From Ureibacillus sp. FSL W7-1570 (GTDB taxonomy: Bacteria; Bacillota; Bacilli; Bacillales_A; Planococcaceae), in the NCBI RefSeq assembly GCF_038593265.1, contig NZ_CP151979.1, forward strand, positions 434,001 to 498,000: DNA of 64,000 bases, read 5' to 3'. A program made the position numbers and the translations under genes. Below the pieces are notes generated by a model. That model searched no databases, was not told where the DNA came from, and worked only from the letters and a program-made list of their open reading frames with translations. The stretch's first letter is position 1, and the number at the start of each line of letters is the position of its first letter. Of the stretch, positions 54,555 through 62,338 are shown piece after piece.

Positions 54555-54795
54555 TAATAGAGAAGCAATGATGAAAAAGAGTAGTATTACGGATTTGCTA
54601 AAAGAGAGCTAGCGGTTGGTGCGAGCTAGCGCAAGCCGTAATACGAATGGGTTTTCTAGCTCCAGTGCTGAACCTTCAGTAGGTGCTGGCGTGTCGTTGG
54701 CGTTACCAACATGAGTGGACATAAGGTCTCTTATGTCAATAAAGGTGGTACCACGGCTTCCCGTCCTTTAACGTCGGGAAGCCTTTATTATTTTA
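54555..54795 (+). ncRNA. T-box leader (tryptophan specificity) with terminator
   Basis: A typical T-box: a long stem I (GTATTACGG with CCGTAATAC), a likely specifier TGG at 54648-54650 in ACGAATGGGTTTTC, the T-box sequence AAAGGTGGTACCACGG, and a terminator at 54755-54794 (GGCTTCCCG/CGGGAAGCC then TTTATT). Uncharged tRNA-Trp should favour antitermination and read-through into trpE. Confidence 0.92.
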
Positions 54796-54826
54796 AGTAT
54801 AGATGAGTCGAGAGGAGAAAGTTGAG

Positions 54827-56212
54827 ATGACAGTGGAGACAGTCAATTATGTAATGAAAACTTTGCAAGGGGATATGGTTACCCCAATTTCTGCTTTTCT
54901 CAGCATAAAGGGCAGAAATAAAGTGTTGTTTGAATCAGCCGCCAAACATGAAGAAAGCGGAAGATATTCCTTTATCGCCTTTGATCCGATTGCGGAACTG
55001 ATCGGTGATAACCAACATTATTTGTTTAAGAAAAATGGGGAGGAAGAGAAGGTGGAAGGCACCGTCTTCCAAAAATTAAGAGAATTACTCCCGGTTTCAA
55101 AGGAACCATTTCCTTTTTCCTTTTTTGGCGGCGCAATCGGATACATTAGTTACGACACGGCTTTTTATAATGAAAAGATCGGTGATGTATTGCCGGATGA
55201 ACTAAATATGCCGGATGTGCATCTGCTCTTCTATGATCGTTTTATTGTGATCGATCATTTACTGCAAAAAGTCGCTATCGTGGCCATTGATCTTTTTTCT
55301 GAAGGCAAAACGGAAGAAGAGTTGAATGGATACATCAGCGACATTGAAGAACAGCTGAAAAATGGTCCTAGTTTGATGGATGTTGAAAAATGCGAAATTC
55401 AGTTTCAGCCATCCATCGATAAAGAGACCTTCGTAAAAATGGTGAATCAGGCCAAAAAATATATTGAACGGGGCGATATTTTCCAAGTTGTACCATCCCA
55501 ACGGTTTACGTCCAATTTTGAGGGAAATCCATTTTCTCTATATCGCCGTTTGCGCACTTCCAATCCTTCGCCTTATATGTATTATTTGGAATTTGATGAC
55601 TATACGATTCTTGGAACTTCTCCTGAAAGCTTAGTGAAAATTACGGATGGCATCATCAAAACCAATCCAATCGCTGGAACGAAACCTCGAGGAAAAACGA
55701 AGGAAGAAGATGAAAGACTTGAACAAATCCTGTTGAACGATGAAAAAGAATTGGCAGAACACCGGATGCTTGTGGATTTAGGAAGAAACGATCTCGGCCG
55801 TGTATCCAAAATAGGCACTGTGCAAGTTTCGAAATATATGAAAATTGAACGGTATAAGTATGTGATGCATATCGTTTCAGAAGTGATTGGCGAATTAAGG
55901 GATGATGTTCATGTGGTGGATGTGGTGACGAGCTGTTTGCCTGCAGGAACGGTTTCCGGCGCCCCAAAAATCCGGGCCATGCAAATCATCAATGAGCTGG
56001 AGCAACAGAAACGGGGGATTTATGCAGGAGCGATTGGATATATTTCCATAAACGGCAATCTGGACTTGGCCATTGCCATCCGCACGATGATTGTGAAAGA
56101 CGGCAAAGCCTACGTTCAAGCTGGAGCAGGCATTGTGTATGATTCCATTCCTGAGTCTGAATATGAGGAAACGATCAATAAAATGAAGGCGTTGTTGGAG
56201 GTAGAGCGATGA
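54827..56212 (+). CDS. trpE: Anthranilate synthase component I
   Basis: It converts chorismate to anthranilate using ammonia from TrpG. The 461-residue protein has the chorismate-enzyme signatures ILGTSPESLVKI, TNPIAGTKPRGKT, MLVDLGRNDLGRV, TSCLPAGTVSGAPKI and GAIGYISINGNLDLAIAIRT. The Trp T-box in front supports TrpE over PabB. The start is ATG at 54827 after GAGGAGAAAG. It overlaps trpG by 4 bp. Confidence 0.93.
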   Translation: MTVETVNYVMKTLQGDMVTPISAFLSIKGRNKVLFESAAKHEESGRYSFIAFDPIAELIGDNQHYLFKKNGEEEKVEGTVFQKLRELLPVSKEPFPFSFFGGAIGYISYDTAFYNEKIGDVLPDELNMPDVHLLFYDRFIVIDHLLQKVAIVAIDLFSEGKTEEELNGYISDIEEQLKNGPSLMDVEKCEIQFQPSIDKETFVKMVNQAKKYIERGDIFQVVPSQRFTSNFEGNPFSLYRRLRTSNPSPYMYYLEFDDYTILGTSPESLVKITDGIIKTNPIAGTKPRGKTKEEDERLEQILLNDEKELAEHRMLVDLGRNDLGRVSKIGTVQVSKYMKIERYKYVMHIVSEVIGELRDDVHVVDVVTSCLPAGTVSGAPKIRAMQIINELEQQKRGIYAGAIGYISINGNLDLAIAIRTMIVKDGKAYVQAGAGIVYDSIPESEYEETINKMKALLEVER

Positions 56213-56778
56213 TTTTATTAATCGATCATTATGATTCATTCACATACAACTTATATCAGCAAATTGCCGCTTTGGGAAAAGCGGTCAAAGTCGTCCGCTA
56301 TGATGACATCACCATTGAGGAAATCCGTTCTTTACATCCTGAAGCGATTGTATTATCACCGGGCCCGGGAAATCCGGATGAGATTCCCCAAAGCGTGCAG
56401 CTTGTGAAAGAACTTTACAAGGATATTCCGATGATTGGCGTATGTTTGGGCCACCAAATCATCGGGGCCGCATTTGGCGGGGAAATTGTGCAGGCCAATC
56501 GGATCATGCATGGAAAAACTTCCTTATTAAATTATGAACGTAAAGGTTTGTTCAAAGAGTTTGATAACGAGGTGGAAGTGATGCGTTATCATTCATTGGT
56601 GATTGAACCATCGTCATTGAGTGAAGAGTTTGAGGTTGTTGCCACATCAAAAGACGACGGGGAAATCATGGCCATCCAACATAAACAGTATCCGGTTTAC
56701 GGGGTGCAATTCCATCCCGAGTCGATAGGGACACCTGAGGGAACAAAATTGATGGAAGCTTTCTTGGCGGGTGTATGA
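56209..56778 (+). CDS. trpG: Anthranilate/aminodeoxychorismate synthase glutaminase
   Basis: A class I glutamine amidotransferase of 189 residues. It has LIDHYDSFTYNLYQ, VLSPGPGNPDEIPQS, the nucleophile Cys in IGVCLGHQIIG, and the His-Glu pair in VQFHPESIGTPEG. It delivers ammonia to TrpE and, as in B. subtilis, may also serve PabB. No further trp genes follow; the unit ends at a terminator. Confidence 0.9.
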   Translation: MILLIDHYDSFTYNLYQQIAALGKAVKVVRYDDITIEEIRSLHPEAIVLSPGPGNPDEIPQSVQLVKELYKDIPMIGVCLGHQIIGAAFGGEIVQANRIMHGKTSLLNYERKGLFKEFDNEVEVMRYHSLVIEPSSLSEEFEVVATSKDDGEIMAIQHKQYPVYGVQFHPESIGTPEGTKLMEAFLAGV

Positions 56779-56785
56779 TATGAAA

Positions 56786-56818
56786 AAAGGGGACGCATTC
56801 AGATGGCGTCCCTTTCTT
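56786..56818. terminator. Terminator between trpEG and the glutathione peroxidase gene
   Basis: AAAGGGGACGC/GGCGTCCCTTT around ATTCAGAT-type loop, with A/T arms on both sides. It can serve both convergent units. Confidence 0.8.
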
Positions 56819-56820
56819 AT

Positions 56821-57291
56821 TTATAAATATTTTTCAATTTCCTTTTCGAACTTGGAAGGTTTATCGATCGGCGCAAATCGGGCAACAACGTTTCCGTTCC
56901 GATCCACCAAAAATTTTGTAAAATTCCATTTCACTTTGGAACCTAAAACCCCTTTGCTTTGGCTTGTCAAAAATTGAAACAGTGGGTGGGCATTTTCCCC
57001 ATTGACCGCAACGATTTCATGGATGGGGAAAGTGACACCGTAATTCAGGCGGCAAGCCTCCTCCGCATCTTTTGCCGATGATAGTTCCTGCTTGAATTGA
57101 TTGGAAGGAAAACCTAAAACGACAAATCCCCGGTCCTTATATTTTTGATAAAGTTTTTCCAACTCTTCAAATTGAGGAGTAAAGCCGCAATGGGTTGCTG
57201 TGTTGACGATTAACATGACCTGCCCTTTGTAACGGCTTAAAGGATACGTTTCTCCTCCTGCTGTTGTCACTTCAATATCGTAAATTTCCAT
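56821..57291 (-). CDS. Glutathione peroxidase-family thiol peroxidase
   Basis: A 156-residue thioredoxin-fold peroxidase of the BsaA/Gpo type. The peroxidatic Cys is in [12 protein letters not shown], Gln/Trp-side motifs are FPSNQFKQE and [14 protein letters not shown]. Bacterial members reduce peroxides, generally using thioredoxin. It is 15 bp downstream of, and probably cotranscribed with, the MFS gene on the same strand. GGGGGCAGC precedes the ATG. Confidence 0.9.
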   Translation of the reverse strand: MEIYDIEVTTAGGETYPLSRYKGQVMLIVNTATHCGFTPQFEELEKLYQKYKDRGFVVLGFPSNQFKQELSSAKDAEEACRLNYGVTFPIHEIVAVNGENAHPLFQFLTSQSKGVLGSKVKWNFTKFLVDRNGNVVARFAPIDKPSKFEKEIEKYL

Positions 57292-57306
57292 AAGCTGCCC
57301 CCGCTT

Positions 57307-58503
57307 TCACTGTTCATTGTTGGATCTGCGACTTGTTAAGTTAAGTATAACAGCTAGCAGCAGAGAAAGGGTGATAAACGCACTGATAAATGCGATGACG
57401 CCATTCCATCCGAATAACGACCAGAAAACGCCCCCGGTTGTACCGCCCACGCTTGAACCGAAATAATAGGAGAACAAGTAAAGGGAGGAGGCTTGGGCTT
57501 TATTTTTCTTCGCCCGATGGCTGACCCAGGAACTGGCTATGGAATGGGAACCGAAAAAGCCGAATGTAAAAACAATGAGTCCCAAAATTTTTATGAGTAA
57601 TGGAACCGGTAATGTTAATAGGGCACCTGACAGCATGATGAGGATGCCGGCAAAAAGCACTTTTCCGCGGCCGAATTGATCGGATAAACTGCCGAACCAG
57701 GCGGAGCTGAAGGTGCCCACCAAATAGACGATAAAAATCCAGCCGACGATGGTTGTGCTCAAATTGTACGGTTCGCCTAACAGTTTATAACTGATATAGT
57801 TGTATAATGTGACGAAACCGCCCATCAAGGTGAAGGCGATGCCAAAAAGGCAAAGCAGGCCCGGATCTTTTAAATGAGTGAATAATGATTTCGTTAAAGA
57901 TTTCAATTGCAACGGTTTGGGTTCAAAATGCCTTGATGCCGGCAATGCCCATACGAAATAGATGCTGACCAATAAACTTAAAATGCCCAAAGAAAGCATG
58001 CCAATTTTCCAAGAAAACAAATCGGTCACCGTTCCCATAATGATCCGTCCACTCAGGCCGCCTACGGAATTTCCGCTGATATATAGCCCCATGGCAACAC
58101 CGAGACTGGAAGGATCCATTTCCTCCCCCAAATAGGCCATTGCGATGGCAGGAATCCCTGCAAACACAATGCCTTGAATGATCCTTAATAATAGTAGGAT
58201 TTCAAAGGAAGGGGAGAAAGCAAGCGCGATTGTAAGCAGTGATGCCGCAAAGATGGAAAAGGTCATCAGCCGTTTGCGCCCCCAGGCTTCCGATAAGGAA
58301 CCAAAAAAGATCAGGCTGATGGACAGGGCAACAGTGGCAGTGGATAAGGAAAGGCTCGCCACAGCCGGTGAAACATGAAATTCCTCGGAAAATTGAGGAA
58401 AGACGGGTTGGGTAATATAAAGGTTGGCAAAAATGATAAATCCAGCCGCAAATAATGCCAGATTCGCCAATCGAAACTCCCGGGTTCCTTTTTGAATATA
58501 CAT
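57307..58503 (-). CDS. Major facilitator superfamily transporter (YnfM-like)
   Basis: A 398-residue protein with 12 predicted helices. LSEAWGRKRLM is the loop 2-3 motif, and GSLSDQFGRGKVLF its second-half repeat; LLLRIIQGIVFAGIPAIAMAY is typical of drug/proton antiporters. The substrate is unknown. AAAGAGG precedes the ATG. It is divergent from a LysR-type gene with an operator-like palindrome at 58607-58625, so it is probably that regulator's target. Confidence 0.87.
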   Translation of the reverse strand: MYIQKGTREFRLANLALFAAGFIIFANLYITQPVFPQFSEEFHVSPAVASLSLSTATVALSISLIFFGSLSEAWGRKRLMTFSIFAASLLTIALAFSPSFEILLLLRIIQGIVFAGIPAIAMAYLGEEMDPSSLGVAMGLYISGNSVGGLSGRIIMGTVTDLFSWKIGMLSLGILSLLVSIYFVWALPASRHFEPKPLQLKSLTKSLFTHLKDPGLLCLFGIAFTLMGGFVTLYNYISYKLLGEPYNLSTTIVGWIFIVYLVGTFSSAWFGSLSDQFGRGKVLFAGILIMLSGALLTLPVPLLIKILGLIVFTFGFFGSHSIASSWVSHRAKKNKAQASSLYLFSYYFGSSVGGTTGGVFWSLFGWNGVIAFISAFITLSLLLAVILNLTSRRSNNEQ

Positions 58504-58606
58504 GGTTCTTCGCCTCTTTAAATTTTGACATTTTTTTGAACAAACGTTTTTATGTTCATTATAAAGGGGATTTCCTCAAATCGTAATTTTATAGTTTTTA
58601 TCTTTT

Positions 58607-58625
58607 TTATAACTTTTGGTTATAA
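58607..58625. promoter_or_regulatory. LysR-type operator between MFS and LysR genes
   Basis: TTATAAC-TTTTG-GTTATAA, a perfect 7-bp inverted repeat with a 5-nt centre, of the T-N11-A class. Another repeat, TGAACA-N10-TGTTCA, lies at 58537-58558 closer to the MFS start. Confidence 0.6.
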
Positions 58626-58936
58626 GAAAGTTTGGATGAATTTCAAGGTACCGTGAAAGGGATGATCCATTCTTTCGTGAATGATTAAAAAGCTAGCGTT
58701 TCATTCCTCATAGGAAAGCAAAAAAAGGTAGGGACTATGAAAAGGATGGAAAATCCTAAGCGCCGGATTTTGGAAAAAGCATAACGGACTTAGAGATGAA
58801 TCCTTAAAAAGATTGCAGAGGAAGGGTTTTGATGAATTGGGAGATAACGAGTCACTGCAGAATGGGAAAATGATTTGACTTTGGTTGATTTATTTTTGGC
58901 GCTTTGATTCATTTTTATATTGTTGAGGAATGCACA

Positions 58937-58966
58937 GCGTCCACGATTTTTCGTGGGCGCTTTTTT
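58937..58966 (+). terminator. Terminator in the 58.5-59.0 kb gap
   Basis: GCGTCCACGA/TCGTGGGCGC (one T-G) with a TTTT loop and six T, 60 bp before the LysR start. The 300 bp before it (58630-58936) hold no supported gene; a short frame at 58738 ends after 15 codons. It either ends a short transcript or attenuates the LysR gene. Confidence 0.75.
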
Positions 58967-59026
58967 CATTTTCATGCTATATTTTTACTAGGAAGTATGA
59001 AAAAAAGTTATAAGGGGATTGGAGCA

Positions 59027-59941
59027 TTGGATATTCATTCACTCATTTATTTTCAAACCGTGGCAAAGTACGAAAATATGTCCCGGGCAGCTGAAATATT
59101 GCATGTCAGCCAGCCCGCTTTAAGCAAATCGATTTCCATGTTGGAAGAATATTTAGGGGTGGAATTATTCGACCGAAATGGGCGTTCCATTAAATTAAAC
59201 CGTTACGGGAAGTTTTTCCTTGAACGGACCAACATTATTTTAAAAGAAATCGAGCGGGCGAAGGAAGACTTGGCGAATCTTGTTTCACCGAATTATGGAG
59301 AGGTCTCTTTAGGCTTTATGCATACATTGGGGCTAGAAGTGATCCCTTCTTTGATGACAAAAGCGAAGAAGCAATTCCCTCATATGCGTTTTCAGTTGAC
59401 CCAAAGCAATTCGAGCGCCATCATGAAAAGATTGGAGATGGGGGAGCTGGATCTTTGTCTGGTTTCTTCTCTGGAAACGAGCAAAGACGTTCATTGGGAA
59501 AAATTATGGGAGGAAGAGTTGTATCTGATTGTGCCCAAACAGCATCCCCTAAAATCGCGAAAAAAGGTGAAAATTGCCGAATTTGCTGAAGAGCCGTTCA
59601 TTTCCATCAAAAAAGGGAATTCATTGCGCAAATATGTGGATGAAGTGTTTCGGAGAGAAGGGTTTCAATTGAATGTGGCCTTCGAAGGGGAGGAAGTGCA
59701 CACCATCGCCGGATTGGTTGAAAGCGGTTTGGGGGTTTCTTTGATTCCGCTGATCAAAGGGCTTGACCAATATGATGTACATATTATCAAAGTGGATGCA
59801 AAAGATTGCAAAAGGGAAATCGGCCTAAGTTATTTGAATAATCGGTATATGAGCGGAGCGGTCATCCAGTTTGCGGAATTCATCCGTGATTTTTTCAAAA
59901 ATAAACCCCAAACAGATTCAACTTCATCTGTTCAGGGTTAA
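59027..59941 (+). CDS. LysR-family transcriptional regulator
   Basis: The 304-residue protein has an N-terminal winged helix (YFQTVAKYENMSRAAEIL, then HVSQPALSKSISMLEEYLGV) and a LysR substrate-binding domain (YGEVSLGFMHTLGLEVIPSL, GLVESGLGVSLIPLI). The start is TTG at 59027, 9 nt after AAGGGG, giving a normal LysR N-terminus; ATG 58997 would add ten residues. It probably controls the divergent MFS and peroxidase genes. Confidence 0.87.
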   Translation: MDIHSLIYFQTVAKYENMSRAAEILHVSQPALSKSISMLEEYLGVELFDRNGRSIKLNRYGKFFLERTNIILKEIERAKEDLANLVSPNYGEVSLGFMHTLGLEVIPSLMTKAKKQFPHMRFQLTQSNSSAIMKRLEMGELDLCLVSSLETSKDVHWEKLWEEELYLIVPKQHPLKSRKKVKIAEFAEEPFISIKKGNSLRKYVDEVFRREGFQLNVAFEGEEVHTIAGLVESGLGVSLIPLIKGLDQYDVHIIKVDAKDCKREIGLSYLNNRYMSGAVIQFAEFIRDFFKNKPQTDSTSSVQG

Positions 59942-59945
59942 TGCG

Positions 59946-60437
59946 TCATGAATCCGATTTCCGGGTGATCAAATTCGCGATTTCTTCAATGGACATGGAC
60001 GAATTCACTTGATATTGCCCGATCTGAATGGAACGGGCGTATTCCGGCTGGGCCAAAAACAGTTCCATCTCAACGGCATTTTTGATAATGCCCATATCCT
60101 TCAATTTTTTTGCGATTTCATATGGTGTTTGTCCGGCATATATGTATAAAGTCCCCTCTTTTACATCTTTCTGTTCATTTTCAGGTGCACTTTCTTGCGA
60201 AGGGGTTTGATCCTTACCGCCTGATTCGTTTGTTTCATTGGAAGAGGTTTGCTTTTCATATTGTTTCAGTTGCTGTTTCGCTTCTTTTAATTGCGACTCC
60301 AGCTGGGCGATTTTTTCCTCATATTGTTCCATTTCGCCTGATGTGGATTCGGCCGGGTGCAAACGGTCCATTCCGGTATAAAGGATGCCGATCAAAATGC
60401 AAGCAATGCCGAACCCGCGCAAAGTCGACCGTTTCAT
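59946..60437 (-). CDS. Membrane protein with MltG N-terminal-like (LysM-like) domain, no catalytic domain
   Basis: A 163-residue protein: one membrane helix (GFGIACILIGILYTGMD), a coiled coil (EKIAQLESQLKEAKQQLKQ), a Ser/Glu linker, then YIYAGQTPYEIAKKLKDMG, ELFLAQPEYARSIQIGQYQV and MSIEEIANLITR. The last part resembles the LysM-like lobe of MltG/YceG transglycosylases, but the catalytic lobe is absent. Its position matches B. subtilis yqzC, though I did not verify sequence identity. It overlaps the next gene by 4 bp. Confidence 0.7.
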   Translation of the reverse strand: MKRSTLRGFGIACILIGILYTGMDRLHPAESTSGEMEQYEEKIAQLESQLKEAKQQLKQYEKQTSSNETNESGGKDQTPSQESAPENEQKDVKEGTLYIYAGQTPYEIAKKLKDMGIIKNAVEMELFLAQPEYARSIQIGQYQVNSSMSIEEIANLITRKSDS

Positions 60438-60826
60438 GATTGACCTCCAGATTTAAGAATGTGAAGTACTTGTTCTTTCGATAATGTGGACAATTTGCAT
60501 ATTTCCTCAATTGGGTAACCTTGCTTATTCAGCTCGATCACCTGTTGCACCAGAATTTGATTAATCGGTTTATTCGACGTTTGCTTTTGTATATTTTGCT
60601 GTTGCGCCGGTACAGGTTTTTTTGCCGGCTTCACTTGGAATGAAGGTTCAAGCAGCAGTTCTTCTTCAACCGCCTTTAATCTTCTTTTGATTCCATTCAT
60701 TTCTTGATAAAATTGAATCGACAATTCTTCGACATCCCGTTCTAATTTTTTGGATGTATCTTTTAGGAAAAAGGATGCAATAATAGAAATAATACCAATG
60801 ATGATCAGTATTGTTGACAGTTCCAC
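60434..60826 (-). CDS. Small membrane protein with C-terminal helix-turn-helix-like segment
   Basis: A 130-residue protein with an N-terminal membrane helix (STILIIIGIISIIASFF), a coiled coil (YQEMNGIKRRLKAVEEELLL), a Gln/Pro linker and a C-terminal helical module (VQQVIELNKQGYPIEEICK, LSTLSKEQVLHIL) resembling a DUF2802/HTH-like fold. The position fits B. subtilis yqzD. Function unknown. It is cotranscribed with the preceding gene. Confidence 0.68.
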   Translation of the reverse strand: MELSTILIIIGIISIIASFFLKDTSKKLERDVEELSIQFYQEMNGIKRRLKAVEEELLLEPSFQVKPAKKPVPAQQQNIQKQTSNKPINQILVQQVIELNKQGYPIEEICKLSTLSKEQVLHILKSGGQS

Positions 60827-60984
60827 AGTCGTTCCTCCGAACTAATCCGTTTTTCAATTATTTTAACATAAGGCTGTTAATTAATAAATGATGCTAGATT
60901 TTTTTTCAATTTATGATATAATGACTTAGTCGTATAAATCATTGCATATATTACAATTCATGATATAGAGTGGGAGGGTTAATC

Positions 60985-61134
60985 ATGCGTGTAAATATTA
61001 CTTTAGCTTGCACAGAATGCGGAGAACGTAATTATATTACAACAAAAAATAAACGCAACAATCCAGAACGTCTTGAACTTAAAAAATATTGCTCTCGCGA
61101 GAAGAAAGTCACTCTTCACCGTGAAACGAAGTAA
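60985..61134 (+). CDS. rpmG: 50S ribosomal protein L33
   Basis: A 49-residue ribosomal protein: [20 protein letters not shown], then [14 protein letters not shown] and TLHRETK. It keeps C9-x2-C12 and C36, but the fourth position of the zinc ribbon is Glu39 (YCSREKK), so zinc binding may be lost or altered. GGGAGGG precedes the ATG. It has its own terminator and, as in B. subtilis, precedes yqgN. Confidence 0.95.
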   Translation: MRVNITLACTECGERNYITTKNKRNNPERLELKKYCSREKKVTLHRETK

Positions 61135-61141
61135 TTTTTTT

Positions 61142-61170
61142 GCCAAAACCATTTACGGTTTTGGCTTTTT
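61142..61170 (+). terminator. Rho-independent terminator of rpmG
   Basis: GCCAAAACC/GGTTTTGGC with loop ATTTAC and five T. Confidence 0.92.
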
Positions 61171-61196
61171 ATGTATACGAAAAGGATTGATGATGT

Positions 61197-61793
61197 TTGA
61201 ACAAAAAAGAATGGCGAAAAACGATAAAATCGGCTTTGAGCGAATTGTCCAATGAAACTTATCATAAATATTCATCGATGATTAAAGAACGATTGATGAA
61301 CGAACCCTTCCTCAAGCAATGCGGAACGGTAGCGATTACGATTTCAAAGCCGCCTGAAGTCGAAACCCGCAAGATTATTGAAGAATTATGGCGTTTGGAA
61401 AAGCGGGTGGCTGTACCGAAATGCAATCCGGAAAGCCGCACGATGGATTTTTATGAAATTACAAGTTTCAGCCAACTGGAAACGGTTTATATGGATTTGG
61501 AGGAGCCGATCCCTTCCCAGACGGTTTACGTCTCTCCCGAAGAAATCGATTTGATGATTGTTCCGGGAATCGTATTCGATGCAAAAGGGTATCGAATCGG
61601 ATATGGAGGGGGTTATTATGACCGCTATTTGCCAAAATGTAGCGGGCGTTTTATCTCACTGGCCTTTCATTTGCAGATTGTTGACGAATTGCCAAAGGAA
61701 TCACATGATATACCGGTCGATATAATCATTACTGAAAAATCGGTTATAAATTGCGAACACAATCGGAGGGAGCAAAATGAAGACAATCCTTGA
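61197..61793 (+). CDS. yqgN: 5-formyltetrahydrofolate cyclo-ligase
   Basis: It converts 5-formyl-THF to 5,10-methenyl-THF with ATP. The 198-residue protein has MNKKEWRKTIKSALSEL, VAVPKCNPESRTMDFY, LMIVPGIVFDAKGYRIGYGG and GYYDRYLPK, the diagnostic MTHFS motifs. The start is TTG at 61197 with AAAGGATTGATG upstream. It overlaps yqgQ by 17 bp. Confidence 0.92.
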   Translation: MNKKEWRKTIKSALSELSNETYHKYSSMIKERLMNEPFLKQCGTVAITISKPPEVETRKIIEELWRLEKRVAVPKCNPESRTMDFYEITSFSQLETVYMDLEEPIPSQTVYVSPEEIDLMIVPGIVFDAKGYRIGYGGGYYDRYLPKCSGRFISLAFHLQIVDELPKESHDIPVDIIITEKSVINCEHNRREQNEDNP

Positions 61794-61992
61794 TATTCGG
61801 AATTTGTTGAGACAATATGGATCGTTCATTTATACAGGGGATCGTATTGGCGACCTGATGATGATGGAAGATGAGATTCGTGAGTTATATAAGTCGCAAA
61901 TTTTGGATGTAAAGGAATACCAATCCGCCTTATTGATCATCCGAAATGAAATTAAATTGGAAGAAGAGAGAAAAATGAACGTGAAATATTAA
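61777..61992 (+). CDS. yqgQ: YqgQ family protein (DUF910)
   Basis: A 71-residue helical protein (ILDIRNLLRQYGSFIYTGDR, DLMMMEDEIRELYKSQILD) of the DUF910/YqgQ family, possibly nucleic-acid binding; function is unknown. CGGAGGG precedes the ATG inside yqgN. In B. subtilis yqgQ is also near yqgN. Confidence 0.88.
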   Translation: MKTILDIRNLLRQYGSFIYTGDRIGDLMMMEDEIRELYKSQILDVKEYQSALLIIRNEIKLEEERKMNVKY

Positions 61993-62074
61993 GAATTGCT
62001 AAAAATAGAAGAAAATCATGATTGACTATTATGGTTAAAAGACTTAGACTTGTTAAGTCGTTCTTCCAATGTGG

Positions 62075-62104
62075 CAGTGGAAAATCCACTGTGTTTTCTT
62101 TTTG
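62075..62104 (+). terminator. Likely terminator after yqgQ
   Basis: CAGTGGA/TCCACTG with an AAA loop, then TGTTTTCTTTTT. A second small inverted repeat (GACTTA/TAAGTC, 62041-62059) precedes it. Confidence 0.6.
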
Positions 62105-62181
62105 GGAACCTTTTTGTAAAAAATACGTAAATATTTATGGATAAAAGCGGAAGGAAGGTAATATATAATTTTCATAACACA

Positions 62182-62215
62182 TATTCTTTAATTTTAGGTA
62201 TTCTTTAATTTTAGG
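62182..62215. repeat. 17-bp tandem duplication in the yqgQ-LTA synthase gap
   Basis: TATTCTTTAATTTTAGG occurs twice in direct succession (62182-62198 and 62199-62215). The rest of the gap 62105-62338 is AT-rich promoter-like DNA with no gene. Confidence 0.8.
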
Positions 62216-62338
62216 TATTGCTTTTCATTGATTAATAGTAAAAAAAGGATTAAGATATTATTTGTTTAAATTGGAATATATGAAGATTATGTAAATTTTG
62301 TTCTGGGGTTCTTTAAACCATCAAAAGGGGGATATAAC

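Noticed and set aside
58738..58915. Degraded TetR-type regulator
   Set aside because: Short pieces (RRILEKA and IAEEGF) look TetR-like but are separated by too many codons and several stops; similarity is too weak.
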